Source: an uncultured Collinsella sp. (GTDB lineage Bacteria > Actinomycetota > Coriobacteriia > Coriobacteriales > Coriobacteriaceae). Taken from it: a stretch of 64,000 nt of DNA. A model generated the notes under the pieces. It saw only the letters and a program-made list of their open reading frames with translations. It did no database searches and was not told where the DNA came from. Below are positions 41,296-50,111 of the stretch, one piece after another. Location: assembly GCA_934654795.1 (NCBI GenBank), contig CAKUGT010000008.1:1-64000 (forward strand). Reading direction: 5' to 3'. The position numbers and the translations under genes are program-made. Every line of letters begins with the position of its first letter. The stretch's first letter is position 1.

Positions 41296-42498
41296 CTATG
41301 CGGCCGCCTGGCCCTCAGGCTGCGGCGTCGCGCTTCGACGCCATAGCACGTACGCCACAAGAGCAGCGACTGCAGCAATCGTTGAAGCGAGGGCGAAGGC
41401 CAGGAAACCCGCGTGCGTGCCGAGCGCGTCGCACGCCCAACCGCCAAACAGGTTCGCAACCACGACGGACAGACCGCTCTGGACCATCGCGAAGGCGCTC
41501 TGACCTCGAGCGCGACAATCCTCGTAAGTGTGGTTGGCAATGTAGGTAACGCAGGAGTAGTAGACGGTCATGTAACTCACGCTCTGCAGCAGCTGGCCGC
41601 AGATCATGACCGGGACGATGCCGGTGCCCACGAGCACGAGCCTGAGCGCCGCCATGAAGCAGGAAAAGATCAGGAGGTTCATCTCGCCGAAGCGCCTGAC
41701 CAGCTTGGAGGAAACGAGCAGGATGGGGATCTCGCTCGCAGCGGAGACCGCACTCAGGACGCCCACGAGGTTCTGACCCTCGCCAAGCTCGACCGCGTAG
41801 CGGCCCAAGAACGCTCCGATGAAGCCAATCGCGGCCGAACTGATGAAGGCGAAGACCAAGACGAAGGCGATCTCATTGCTGGTGAACAGCGAGAGGAGGC
41901 CCTTTCCGTGGGAGACCTTGGGATCGTCCGCGGCATTGGCGCGAACTCCCGCCTCGGGGAGGCGCCACATGTGAGCCGCGAAGACCACCAGCGCGGCGGA
42001 GACCACCGCGAACTGGATTTGAGGAGCCATGTCGAGCAGCCGACCGACGATCAGGACGACGATGGCATAGCCGATAGTGCCACCCATGCGAATGCGAGAA
42101 AAGTCCAGGCCAGAGCGATCCGCGAGCTCGATGACGAGGGAGTCGCTCAGGGGCAGGAGCCCCGAGAAAAACGCCGAGAACGCAAAGGTTACGAGAAGGA
42201 CCGGGACGAACGTCGACGCCAGGTAATACAGCGGAGCGAGTACCGCCGCCGCAAGGCAGAGGATCACGATGACCGCGCGGCGGCGCCCGAGTTTGTCGGC
42301 GATCGTCGACCAGAGCGGCTGGATGGCGAGCGCACACACCGGGGTCGCCGCGAGGAGGATGCCGGTCTGGGCTGCGCTGAGGCCGAGGCTCGTGTAGTGA
42401 GCGGAGAGGAACGGCGAGTACACGCCCGCGCAGACCCAGTAGAGGACGTTCGCGAAGAACAGCGAAGTCATGCTTGCGTTTGTCCTGGCGTTGTGCAT
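41296..42498 (-). CDS. MFS transporter (MFS_1-like, LacY/NupG-type)
   Basis: A 400-residue, 12-helix facilitator. FANVLYWVCAGVYSPFLSAHY opens helix 1 (core VLYWVCAGVYSPFLS) and WSTIADKLGRRRAV marks the loop between helices 2 and 3; RIRMGGTIGYAIVV near 135 is typical of the MFS_1-like sugar/nucleoside group. ATG at 42498 follows GGGAG. It is upstream of the aldolase-PTS genes in the same direction, 114 bases away, and divergent from the RpiR regulator. It may carry the same sugar without phosphorylation or export a product. Confidence 0.88.
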   Translation of the reverse strand: MHNARTNASMTSLFFANVLYWVCAGVYSPFLSAHYTSLGLSAAQTGILLAATPVCALAIQPLWSTIADKLGRRRAVIVILCLAAAVLAPLYYLASTFVPVLLVTFAFSAFFSGLLPLSDSLVIELADRSGLDFSRIRMGGTIGYAIVVLIVGRLLDMAPQIQFAVVSAALVVFAAHMWRLPEAGVRANAADDPKVSHGKGLLSLFTSNEIAFVLVFAFISSAAIGFIGAFLGRYAVELGEGQNLVGVLSAVSAASEIPILLVSSKLVRRFGEMNLLIFSCFMAALRLVLVGTGIVPVMICGQLLQSVSYMTVYYSCVTYIANHTYEDCRARGQSAFAMVQSGLSVVVANLFGGWACDALGTHAGFLAFALASTIAAVAALVAYVLWRRSATPQPEGQAAA

Positions 42499-42680
42499 CG
42501 TGCTTCTCCCTTCTTGCTCACCGGGTGCCTGTCTGGGCTTCGAAGTGATTCGCCATCTAGCGTGAAACGAAGTTGCGAGGCGTTGGAACAATGTTCTGTT
42601 GTTTCATCGTTTTCGTGCTGTTGTTTCACGGCTCATAAGATAGCAGCTCAAGATGAGATTGCGCCGGGGAAGCACCGATT

Positions 42681-42725
42681 TACCGTGAACGGTAGGAAAT
42701 CAGCGGTGAAACGCTATTTCACCGC
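42681..42725. promoter_or_regulatory. Candidate RpiR operators
   Basis: A dyad TACCGT-GA-ACGGTA at 42681-42694 and a 9-bp perfect dyad GCGGTGAAA-CGCTA-TTTCACCGC at 42703-42725 lie in the divergent region between MFS and RpiR genes. TGAAA-N5-TTTCA is the type of site RpiR-family proteins bind. Related half-sites TGTTGTTTCA occur twice near 42595-42635. The whole 42499-42798 stretch holds no gene. Confidence 0.5.
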
Positions 42726-42798
42726 TTATGAAACATTTTGCTTTATTTTCACCTCTCTTGACCTAAGATACAAAGCAAACTAGGGCCAAGGAGTAACC

Positions 42799-43662
42799 AT
42801 GGATAAGACAGGAGATGTGCTCAGCCACATCTGCGCGGTCATGAGCAGCCTATCCCCCTCGGAGAAGGCAATCGCAACGTATGTGCTCGACCACCCGTCG
42901 GACGTCGCAACGATGACCGTCCGCGAACTCGCCGCAGAAACCGGTACGTCACCGGCGTCTGTTTCGAGGTTCGCAAGGACGCTTGACTACCGAACCTATT
43001 CGGACATGCGTCTGGCGCTCGGCATATCCATCAGCAGGGCCTCCGGCGAGGAAAAGGCCACGGGCGGCAAGGTTACTCTGGACGACGTCGAGGGCTCCAT
43101 TAAGTACGTCCTGTCTCACAAGGTCAAGGAGCTCTCCCAAACCGCCTCGCTCATTGACTCCGATGACTTTTCGACAGTCGTCAATCTGCTCCACAACGCC
43201 AACCTCGTCCTGATTGCGGGCGTCGGCAACTCGATTAGCATGGGCGTAAACGCGGCGTTCAAGCTCTCACAGGTTGGAGTCAGGGCGTTTTGCCCCAGTA
43301 CCACCGATGCCATGGTCTCCGCCGCAACCAGCCTCAAGGAGAATGACATCCTGCTCGTCATTTCGACGTCCGGATACTCGAAGCGCCTCGTCAACATATT
43401 CGACTCTGCCGAGGATTCGAACACCCCCATCATCATGATCACAGACAACCCAGATACGCCGCTCGCGAAGCGTGCCACGTATATCATCCGAGCCATCTCG
43501 CGAGATCAGGCCATCACCGGAACCGAGGTCGCCTTCTCGCACAGCTCGATCAACTTCGTCATCGAGCTGCTGTTCCTCTTCCTGACCTCTTGCTGGGATG
43601 ACCCGGTAGAGTTTAACAGGATCATCTCGAAGAATCTCTTGGGAGACAGGCAATACAGCTAG
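42799..43662 (+). CDS. RpiR/MurR family regulator with SIS domain
   Basis: A 287-residue regulator. The N-terminal HTH_6 domain shows LSPSEKAIATYVL and ETGTSPASVSRFARTLDY; the C-terminal SIS domain (about 120-260) shows VGNSISMGVNAAFKL and VISTSGYSKRLVNIF and would bind a sugar phosphate. ATG follows AAGGAG. Divergent from the MFS-aldolase-PTS operon, it is that operon's likely regulator. Confidence 0.93.
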   Translation: MDKTGDVLSHICAVMSSLSPSEKAIATYVLDHPSDVATMTVRELAAETGTSPASVSRFARTLDYRTYSDMRLALGISISRASGEEKATGGKVTLDDVEGSIKYVLSHKVKELSQTASLIDSDDFSTVVNLLHNANLVLIAGVGNSISMGVNAAFKLSQVGVRAFCPSTTDAMVSAATSLKENDILLVISTSGYSKRLVNIFDSAEDSNTPIIMITDNPDTPLAKRATYIIRAISRDQAITGTEVAFSHSSINFVIELLFLFLTSCWDDPVEFNRIISKNLLGDRQYS

Positions 43663-43711
43663 GACGACGCACACCGGCGCACCGACGCCCAGACCGAAAC
43701 GGGAGGACCCC

Positions 43712-44539
43712 TTGATAAAGCTCATCCTCGCAGACATGGACGGGACCCTGCTGCCGTTTGGCTCAAGGGTCGTATCGGAGCGCACGCACAGCGCGATTCT
43801 TTCGGCGCTTGATGCGGGCATCGCGTTCGGCCCCGCAAGCGGCCGCGACTACGCCGACCTGGCCGATGCCTTTGACGGCGACACGCGCTGTTTCTCGACC
43901 GGCATCATGGCCAACGGAAAGAAGGTCTTCTCCGGCGGCGAACTCGTGTTCAAAAAGACGCTCTCGACGGAGGCCCTCGTCAAGCTCGATAGCGCCGTAC
44001 GCCCCTACGCGGGGACGTCACTCTGGCTAGTCGCCGATGTCGATGAGACAGGCAAACGCTGCGAGCAGTTCCTCTGCGCCGTCGAGCCTGGCGACGAATT
44101 CGCCCTGGAAATCGTTAAGGACTCCGGAAGAGACATGGCGCTCGGAGACGTGCCCACGAACCGTGACGTCATCACCGCCGGCATCTTCGTCAACGTCAGC
44201 TCCGCCCCGACGGAAGTCGTTCGGAGTCGATGCAAGGAAGCCTGCCCAGAGCTTGATTTCCCCTCGCCCGTCCCATTCTTCCTCGATGTTGTTCCGGCTG
44301 GCTGGAGCAAGGTAAACGGACTCGACGCGCTTCTCGGCAGCCTTGGGGTCACGCTGGACGAGGTCGCTTTTATCGGAGACTCGGAAAACGACGCAACGCT
44401 CCTCGAAAAGGTGCCGAACTCCTACGCAGTCGCGGGCGCGATGCCAGAGGCGAAGGCCGCGGCCCATCACCTGATCGGGGACGCAGCCGAGGACTCCGTC
44501 GCGAAGCTCATCGAACAGATTGTCCAGCAGCGAGGCTAG
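43712..44539 (+). CDS. Cof-type HAD hydrolase
   Basis: A 275-residue phosphatase of the HAD superfamily. ADMDGTLLPF (nucleophile Asp8) opens the protein, GPASGRDY provides motif II near 42, Lys is in GWSKVNGLD near 200 and the metal-binding GDSENDATLL near 222. The start is TTG at 43712 with GGGAGG seven bases upstream. It lies 49 bases after the RpiR gene. It may dephosphorylate a sugar phosphate from the nearby PTS pathway. Confidence 0.92.
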   Translation: MIKLILADMDGTLLPFGSRVVSERTHSAILSALDAGIAFGPASGRDYADLADAFDGDTRCFSTGIMANGKKVFSGGELVFKKTLSTEALVKLDSAVRPYAGTSLWLVADVDETGKRCEQFLCAVEPGDEFALEIVKDSGRDMALGDVPTNRDVITAGIFVNVSSAPTEVVRSRCKEACPELDFPSPVPFFLDVVPAGWSKVNGLDALLGSLGVTLDEVAFIGDSENDATLLEKVPNSYAVAGAMPEAKAAAHHLIGDAAEDSVAKLIEQIVQQRG

Positions 44540-44591
44540 GGTTCCGTCAGCGTGGCATGCGCCGCGTGCCTCGTCATCCGTTCGTGGCGCG

Positions 44592-44741
44592 CTACCTCGT
44601 GACGATCCAGAGCGTGGCCATCGTCGCGACGCCGATGCCTACGATGAGCGCGGCCCACAGGACGCGGACCACGAGGTTCATGTCGCCCGCCACCACCATG
44701 TCGTTCGCGTGCCAGAACCAGCTCTCGTTTGCCTTGCGCAT
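44592..44741 (-). CDS. Small single-pass membrane protein (49 aa)
   Basis: ATG at 44741 has a strong GGGAGGG site six bases upstream, and the frame gives 49 residues: a polar start MRKANESWFWHANDMVVAG followed by one membrane helix, LWAALIVGIGVATMATLWIV, and a short basic end. I do not recognise it. It stands alone between the HAD gene and the rRNA methyltransferase gene. The rest of 44540-44992 shows no other gene. A 56-residue protein of similar build is encoded at 50112-50282. Confidence 0.55.
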   Translation of the reverse strand: MRKANESWFWHANDMVVAGDMNLVVRVLWAALIVGIGVATMATLWIVTR

Positions 44742-44992
44742 GATGCCCTCCCTTAGCCTCGATTACGCCATCTATGGCCGAGCAATCGCAGGTCGCGTGC
44801 CATGGATTTGCCCTACGCCCAGCTTTCAGTTCTGTAAGGCGGCGGGAGCCTGTGCGAGGCCCCGAGTCCTGAGGCTGTTGCAATGAAAATGGGAATCAAG
44901 GGGCACGCATCAATCATATGGGTTCCTTTCGAGGGCGAGAGCAAACGAAGCATCCATCATATAATGGAGCGACGCAATCAGAGAGGTCACCC

Positions 44993-47563
44993 ATGGAATT
45001 TTACGCAAGCTGCCCCGAGGGCTTTGAGTCCGCACTCGCCGATGAGCTTAAACGCCTCGGGCTTTCGCATGTCCGCCGCCTGAAGGGCCGCGCTACGTTT
45101 GAGGGCGAGCTCGAGGAAGGCTACCGCGCCTGTCTGTGGTCGCGCCTGGCCAGCCGCGTGTTTGTGGTGCTTGGGCGCTTTGAGGCGCAGGATGCCGACG
45201 AGCTGTACGGCAGCGTTTACGACATCGCCTGGGAGACCATCATCCGCCCCGGCGCCACCATCGCCATCACCGCCCGCGGCGTGACCGAGCAGCTGCGCAA
45301 CACGCGCTTCTCGGCCCTGCGCGCCAAGGACGCGCTGTGCGACCGTCTGGCCGAGACCACGGGCCGTCGCGCCGATGTCGACGCCGCCGACCCCGATGTT
45401 CACCTACTGCTTTCGCTGCGTCAGCGCCGCGCGAGCATCAGCCTGGACCTTTCGGGCGACCCGCTGTTCAAACGCCTGCCGCCCGCAGCGACCCGCGCCG
45501 GCGAGGGCGCGCACGTGCTGCGCCCCGACTACGCCGCCCTAGTGCTGGCGCAGGTCGGCTGGACCGCACTGTGCGAGCGCGAGTTGACGGTCGACGATTA
45601 CGAGAATGAAGCCCTTCCCACGCTGATCGATGCTTCGTGCGCCGGCGGCGGTCTGCTGCTAGAGGCCGTGAACATTCTGACCGACCGCGCCCCGGGCGCC
45701 GCACGCGAGCGCTGGGGCTTTGAGGGCTGGCAGCTGCACGACGCCGCTCTGTGGGAGCAGCTGCTTGCCGAGGCGCGCGAACGCGAGACCGCGGCGCGCG
45801 AGCGCCAGGCACGCATCGTGGCCGTAGACATCGACCCCGCCGCCCGCAAGACCGCCGAGCGCATGGTCAAGAGCGCTGGCTACAAGCGTTTTGTCGACTT
45901 TTGTGCCGCCAAGCCCGCCACCGTGCTGGACCATGCGGGCGCCGTCGCCGGTGCCGCCGTGGTCGCAGACACCACCGAGACCCCGCTTTCGCTCATGCAC
46001 GACGCCATGACGCTGGTCGGCGAGCTGCGCCGCGCGCCCGAGCTCGCTTCGGCACCGGTCGCCGCACTCACCCGCGATGGCCTTATGGCCCGCGCGCTCC
46101 ATGCCGAGCCCGCGCGCTCCATCGCCGTCATGCCCAATAACGAGGAGGCGGCTATTGAGGTTTGGCCCTCGCTCGACCACGCCGCCGCAGCGTTTGAGGC
46201 TGCGACCAGCGCGGATGCTGAGGGCGAGACCGCGGACGCCGACGACGTCATCAGCGACGAAGTCCCCGCCCCCGCCATGCCCGAGCCTGCCGCCACGCTC
46301 GACTTGGGCGACGGCAAGCCGCTGCCCGTGCTCATCCCCGAATCCGAGCAGTTCGCCAACCGCCTGCGCAAGAACGCCCGTCTGCGCCGCAAGTGGGCCA
46401 AGCGCGAGGGCGTGAGCTGCTACCGCGTCTACGATGCCGACCTGCCCGACTACTCCGCTGCCATCGACCTGTACGAGGGCTGCCCGCAGACGCCGGGCCG
46501 CTGGCTCGTCATCGCCGAATACGCCGCGCCCAAGACCATCGACCCCGCGCTTGCCCAAGCCCGCATGCTCGACATCTTGGCCATCGCACCGCGTATCCTG
46601 GATGTTCCGGCCGAACATGTGCACGCCAAGGCCCGCATGCGTTCGCGCGGCGGCTCGCAGTACGGCAAACAGGGCGCCGGCAAGGGCGCATCGGGCGAGC
46701 GCGCCAACATCGCGCGCCGTCGTCTGCCGCTCATCGAAGAGGGCGGCCTTACCTTTGCCGTCAACTTTGACGACTACCTGGATGTGGGCATCTTCCTGGA
46801 TCACCGCGTCACCCGCAACCTGGTGCGCGAGCACGCCAAACAGGCACGCCGCTTCCTCAATCTGTTCGCCTATACCGGCACCGCCACCTGCTATGCGGCA
46901 GACGGCGGCGTCGAGGAAACTGTGACGGTCGACCTTTCCAACACCTACCTGGACTGGGCCGAGCGCAATATGCGCCAGAACGGCTTTGTTGGTCCGCAGC
47001 ATCATTTTGTGCGCGACGACGTGCTTGCCTGGATTCGCGACCAGCGCCAGACGCGCAACCGCTGGGACCTGATTTTTGTCGACCCGCCCACGTTTTCGAA
47101 CTCATCCAAGATGGGCCGCCGCACCTGGGATGTCCAGCGCGACCATGTTGAGCTTTTGGCCGGCGTATCGCGCCTGCTCGCACAGGGCGGCCACGCCATC
47201 TTTAGCTGCAACCTGCGCGGCTTCCGCCCCGAGACGCGCAAGCTCGCGCGCGCGGGCGTCGTGCTACAGGACATTACGGCGCAGACCATCCCCGAGGATT
47301 TCGCGCGCAACCAGAAGGTGCACCATTGCTATATCGTGCGCCGCCTGCCCATCGAGGACGCCATGGCAGAAGCCGGCTTTAGCGCCGAGGAAATTGCCGA
47401 GCGTGTCGAGGAGCTGCGCAACCCCGAAGCCCGCAAGCCTCGCGCAACGGCACCCGCGCACGCGCAGGCAGGCGACCGGGGGCCGCGCGGCAACGGCAAG
47501 CCTGACTCCGCCGGTAAGCCCAAAAAGAAGAAGTTCTACGCCAGCAAGCCCAAGGGCAAATAA
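44993..47563 (+). CDS. rlmKL: RlmKL-like 23S rRNA methyltransferase with degenerate first domain
   Basis: An 856-residue protein with the RlmKL layout: N-terminal THUMP domain (about 45-155), a first Rossmann methyltransferase domain (160-420), a linker rich in Ala/Glu/Asp, and a second methyltransferase domain (590-800). The second is intact: LNLFAYTGTATCYAADGG, VDLSNTYLDWAERNM and FVDPPTFSNSSKM. In the first, the SAM loop reads ASCAGGGLLLEA and the NPPY catalytic motif is missing from the place where E. coli RlmL has it. So m7G2069-type activity (RlmK) is likely but the m2G2445 half (RlmL) may be lost. A Lys-rich tail ends the protein. ATG follows GAGAGG. Confidence 0.85.
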   Translation: MEFYASCPEGFESALADELKRLGLSHVRRLKGRATFEGELEEGYRACLWSRLASRVFVVLGRFEAQDADELYGSVYDIAWETIIRPGATIAITARGVTEQLRNTRFSALRAKDALCDRLAETTGRRADVDAADPDVHLLLSLRQRRASISLDLSGDPLFKRLPPAATRAGEGAHVLRPDYAALVLAQVGWTALCERELTVDDYENEALPTLIDASCAGGGLLLEAVNILTDRAPGAARERWGFEGWQLHDAALWEQLLAEARERETAARERQARIVAVDIDPAARKTAERMVKSAGYKRFVDFCAAKPATVLDHAGAVAGAAVVADTTETPLSLMHDAMTLVGELRRAPELASAPVAALTRDGLMARALHAEPARSIAVMPNNEEAAIEVWPSLDHAAAAFEAATSADAEGETADADDVISDEVPAPAMPEPAATLDLGDGKPLPVLIPESEQFANRLRKNARLRRKWAKREGVSCYRVYDADLPDYSAAIDLYEGCPQTPGRWLVIAEYAAPKTIDPALAQARMLDILAIAPRILDVPAEHVHAKARMRSRGGSQYGKQGAGKGASGERANIARRRLPLIEEGGLTFAVNFDDYLDVGIFLDHRVTRNLVREHAKQARRFLNLFAYTGTATCYAADGGVEETVTVDLSNTYLDWAERNMRQNGFVGPQHHFVRDDVLAWIRDQRQTRNRWDLIFVDPPTFSNSSKMGRRTWDVQRDHVELLAGVSRLLAQGGHAIFSCNLRGFRPETRKLARAGVVLQDITAQTIPEDFARNQKVHHCYIVRRLPIEDAMAEAGFSAEEIAERVEELRNPEARKPRATAPAHAQAGDRGPRGNGKPDSAGKPKKKKFYASKPKGK

Positions 47564-47566
47564 CAA

Positions 47567-47633
47567 AGTTGCGGTGGAATATGGACTGTTTGGCCGCCAA
47601 ATAGGCCAATTCCGTCCGTATTTCACCGCAACT
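47567..47633. repeat. GCGGTGGAATA hairpin, copy 2
   Basis: AGTTGCGGTGGAATATGGAC pairs perfectly with GTCCGTATTTCACCGCAACT; the loop contains an inner TTGGCC/GGCCAA stem. It lies three bases after the rlmKL stop and before the convergent response-regulator gene, where it may act as a shared transcription barrier. Confidence 0.85.
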
Positions 47634-47656
47634 CATGAGGGGATGTGGGCGATGGG

Positions 47657-48370
47657 CTAGCCTTGGGTGACTAGGCGGTAGCCAATGCCTACGTGCGTTT
47701 GGATATAGCGCGGATGCGCGGGGTCGGACTCGATCTTCTTACGCAACGTGCCCATAAAGACACGCAGGCTCGCCAGGTCGCTCTTGGTCGCGGTGCCCCA
47801 GATCTCGTGCAGGATAAACTGGTGCGTGAGCACCTTATCGGCGTTGTGGGCCAGCAGGCACAACAGCTTGTATTCGATCGGCGTCAGATGCAACTCCTCG
47901 CCGGCCATCGTGGCGATACCGGCATCGTAATCGATGTGCAGCTCACCCGTATCGAACGTGCCCTCGGACGCCACGCTGCCCGTCTGCTCATATGACAGGC
48001 GCCTGAGCGTGGTGCGGATGCGCGCCAGCAATTCCTCGACCGAAAACGGCTTGGTCAGGTAATCGTCGGCACCGGCGTCGAGCGCACGGATTTTATCCGC
48101 GTCCTCGCTGCGCGCCGAGACCACGATAATCGGCATGCCCGACCACGAACGCACCGACTCCACCACCTTGACGCCATCCATATCGGGCAGGCCCAGGTCG
48201 AGCAGTACAATGCTCGGCGCCTGCGACGACGCAGCGGCAATGGCGGCGTGTCCGGTCTCCACGGCCATATGACGCAGGCCGTGCGCCTCGAGTGCGGCTA
48301 CGATTAAGTTGCGGACGGCGGGGTCGTCCTCAACGACCAAGATCAGCGGTTTCACGGCAGAGTTCGGCAC
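47657..48370 (-). CDS. KdpE-like response regulator
   Basis: A 237-residue OmpR-type regulator. Receiver domain at residues 8-120 with the acidic pair in VVEDDPAVRN, phospho-Asp in LLDLGLPDMDG and Lys in LTKPFSVEEL; winged helix from about 135 with LTPIEYKLLCLLAHNADKVLTH and the KdpE-like SDLASLRVFMGTLRKKIE. GTG at 48370 has AAGGAG eight bases upstream and starts four bases after the kinase stop; the longer frame to 48451 would overlap the kinase gene. Confidence 0.9.
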   Translation of the reverse strand: MPNSAVKPLILVVEDDPAVRNLIVAALEAHGLRHMAVETGHAAIAAASSQAPSIVLLDLGLPDMDGVKVVESVRSWSGMPIIVVSARSEDADKIRALDAGADDYLTKPFSVEELLARIRTTLRRLSYEQTGSVASEGTFDTGELHIDYDAGIATMAGEELHLTPIEYKLLCLLAHNADKVLTHQFILHEIWGTATKSDLASLRVFMGTLRKKIESDPAHPRYIQTHVGIGYRLVTQG

Positions 48371-48374
48371 AGCG

Positions 48375-50000
48375 CTACTCCTTATCAAACGAAACATCGG
48401 CGGCGGGAAGCTCAATCGTAAAGACCGAGCCGTGCGGTTCCGCCGCGGCAACCTCTATGCTACCGCCATGCGCGAGCATAATGGAGCGGCAGAGCGAAAG
48501 CCCCAGGCCCACGCTGCGGTGACCATCGGCCAGGCCATGGTTGGCGGTGTAGAACGACTCAAAGATGCGGCCGCGGTCCTCGGGCGCAATGCCAGGGCCG
48601 TCATCGGCGACCGAGCACGTCACGCGCCCCTCGTCGACACCAATCGAAATCACGATATGCGAGCCCGCCGGCGTATACGTGATGGCGTTGTTCACCAGGT
48701 TCACCACAAGCTGCACCATCAGGCGCGCATCGACGTTGACGAGCGCCGGCTCGTCGCCCGCCACCACCTTAAGGTCGTGCTCGCGCACGGCCGGGTTCAC
48801 GTGGCGCAGCGCCTCCTCGACGATATCGTCCATGAGTTCGAGCGTGGTCGACAGATGCATACCGCCGCCCTCGAGCTTGGTGATGGCAAGCAGGTTCTCG
48901 ACGGTGGCGTTGAGCCACAGCGCATCGGAGCGAATGGACAGCAGCATGTTGCGGCGCGTCTGGTCGTCGAGCACGGCGGTGCCGGTCGAACCCTGATCGA
49001 GCAGCACATCGGCATTGCCCGAGATGCTCGTGAGCGGTGTGCGCAGATCGTGCGAGATGGAACGCAGCAGGTTGGCGCGCAGCTGCTCGTTTTTGGCGAG
49101 CACCGCTGCCTCCTCGCGAGCCTTCATGGCACGGGCGCGATCAATCGCCAGCTCGCCTTCGCTCACGATAGCATCGGCCAGCATCCGCTCTTCGTACGTG
49201 AGCGCATCGGCCTCGGTAACGATAGCCAGCACGCCCACCACCGAGGCAGGGCCGCCCGAGCGTACGATGCTCTCGCCCGAGCGCACCGTGAGGTAAATAC
49301 CGTAAAACGCCGAGCCGCCATAGGTGGCATCGAGCGGCGTTCCCACATAGGCCGAGGACGAAAGCAGCGGCGGCATCTGAGGCGCCAGGTCATGCACCGG
49401 CGCGGTGTCGCCAACGGCCGTGTATGTCGAGCGCGGCAGCAGGTCATCGCCTTCGTCATCGGCGCTATACCACACGCATGGGCAGCCCGAAAGGCGCGCC
49501 AGCTGCGTGGCCATGGCATGCACGATCTGCGGCTCGTCGGCGCAGCGCTGCAACATGCGGTTGGTTTCGAGAACCATCTGCGTACGGCGGTCGCTAGCAG
49601 CGGCCTGTGCCAAGGCACGGCGCAGTGCCAGCGCGATCGAGCTCGACACGAGCGAGACCACGAACATGATGAAAAACATGCCGGGATGAATGTGGTCGAT
49701 AAACGTTAGGGAGTACCGCGGCTCGATGAACAAAAAGTTATAGAGCGCCACGGCGGCGACCGAGCTCAGCACACAGTACAGGCGGCTCCAGGTAAAAAAC
49801 GCGCACAGCTGCACGGCGAGCACGTATACAATCATGACGCTCGGGGCAAGACCGGGTCGGTCGAGCAATGCGCCCACAACCGTCGCCGCCACCAACAACC
49901 CTGCCGACACACCGGCATCGTACAGAGGCCCGCGGCGCGTCTGCGTCGAACGTCTCCACCAAAAGCTATCGGCAAGATCGCCATCCGAGTGGACGTCCAT
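48375..50000 (-). CDS. KdpD-like sensor kinase without the KdpD/Usp N-terminal domain
   Basis: A 541-residue histidine kinase. Four close membrane helices (about 30-130, DUF4118-type with YNFLFIEPRYSLTF) follow a short N-terminus, then a GAF-like region, HisKA with LLRSISHDLRTPLTSISG (phospho-His) and a HATPase with VNNAITYTP, ADDGPGIAPEDRGRIFESF and VGLGLSLC. Full-length KdpD has about 350 more N-terminal residues (KdpD and Usp domains), absent here. ATG at 50000 gives MDVHSDGDLADSF. It sits beside a Kup transporter, not a kdpFABC operon. Confidence 0.9.
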   Translation of the reverse strand: MDVHSDGDLADSFWWRRSTQTRRGPLYDAGVSAGLLVAATVVGALLDRPGLAPSVMIVYVLAVQLCAFFTWSRLYCVLSSVAAVALYNFLFIEPRYSLTFIDHIHPGMFFIMFVVSLVSSSIALALRRALAQAAASDRRTQMVLETNRMLQRCADEPQIVHAMATQLARLSGCPCVWYSADDEGDDLLPRSTYTAVGDTAPVHDLAPQMPPLLSSSAYVGTPLDATYGGSAFYGIYLTVRSGESIVRSGGPASVVGVLAIVTEADALTYEERMLADAIVSEGELAIDRARAMKAREEAAVLAKNEQLRANLLRSISHDLRTPLTSISGNADVLLDQGSTGTAVLDDQTRRNMLLSIRSDALWLNATVENLLAITKLEGGGMHLSTTLELMDDIVEEALRHVNPAVREHDLKVVAGDEPALVNVDARLMVQLVVNLVNNAITYTPAGSHIVISIGVDEGRVTCSVADDGPGIAPEDRGRIFESFYTANHGLADGHRSVGLGLSLCRSIMLAHGGSIEVAAAEPHGSVFTIELPAADVSFDKE

Positions 50001-50027
50001 CGGCACCGATCCCTCCCTCAAAAACAA

Positions 50028-50066
50028 AAACCACCACAAAGGGGCCAGGCACCTTTGTGGTGGTTT
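50028..50066 (-). terminator. Terminator of the kup/small-protein operon
   Basis: A 15-bp stem AAACCACCACAAAGG/CCTTTGTGGTGGTTT with a 9-base loop, followed on the minus strand by TTGTTTTTGAG. It separates the kup transcript from the sensor-kinase gene, so the two are not simply one operon. Confidence 0.85.
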
Positions 50067-50111
50067 CCCTTGTGGTGGTCCTAAGTGTAAAGCCTTTACT
50101 ACCGGCAGTCG

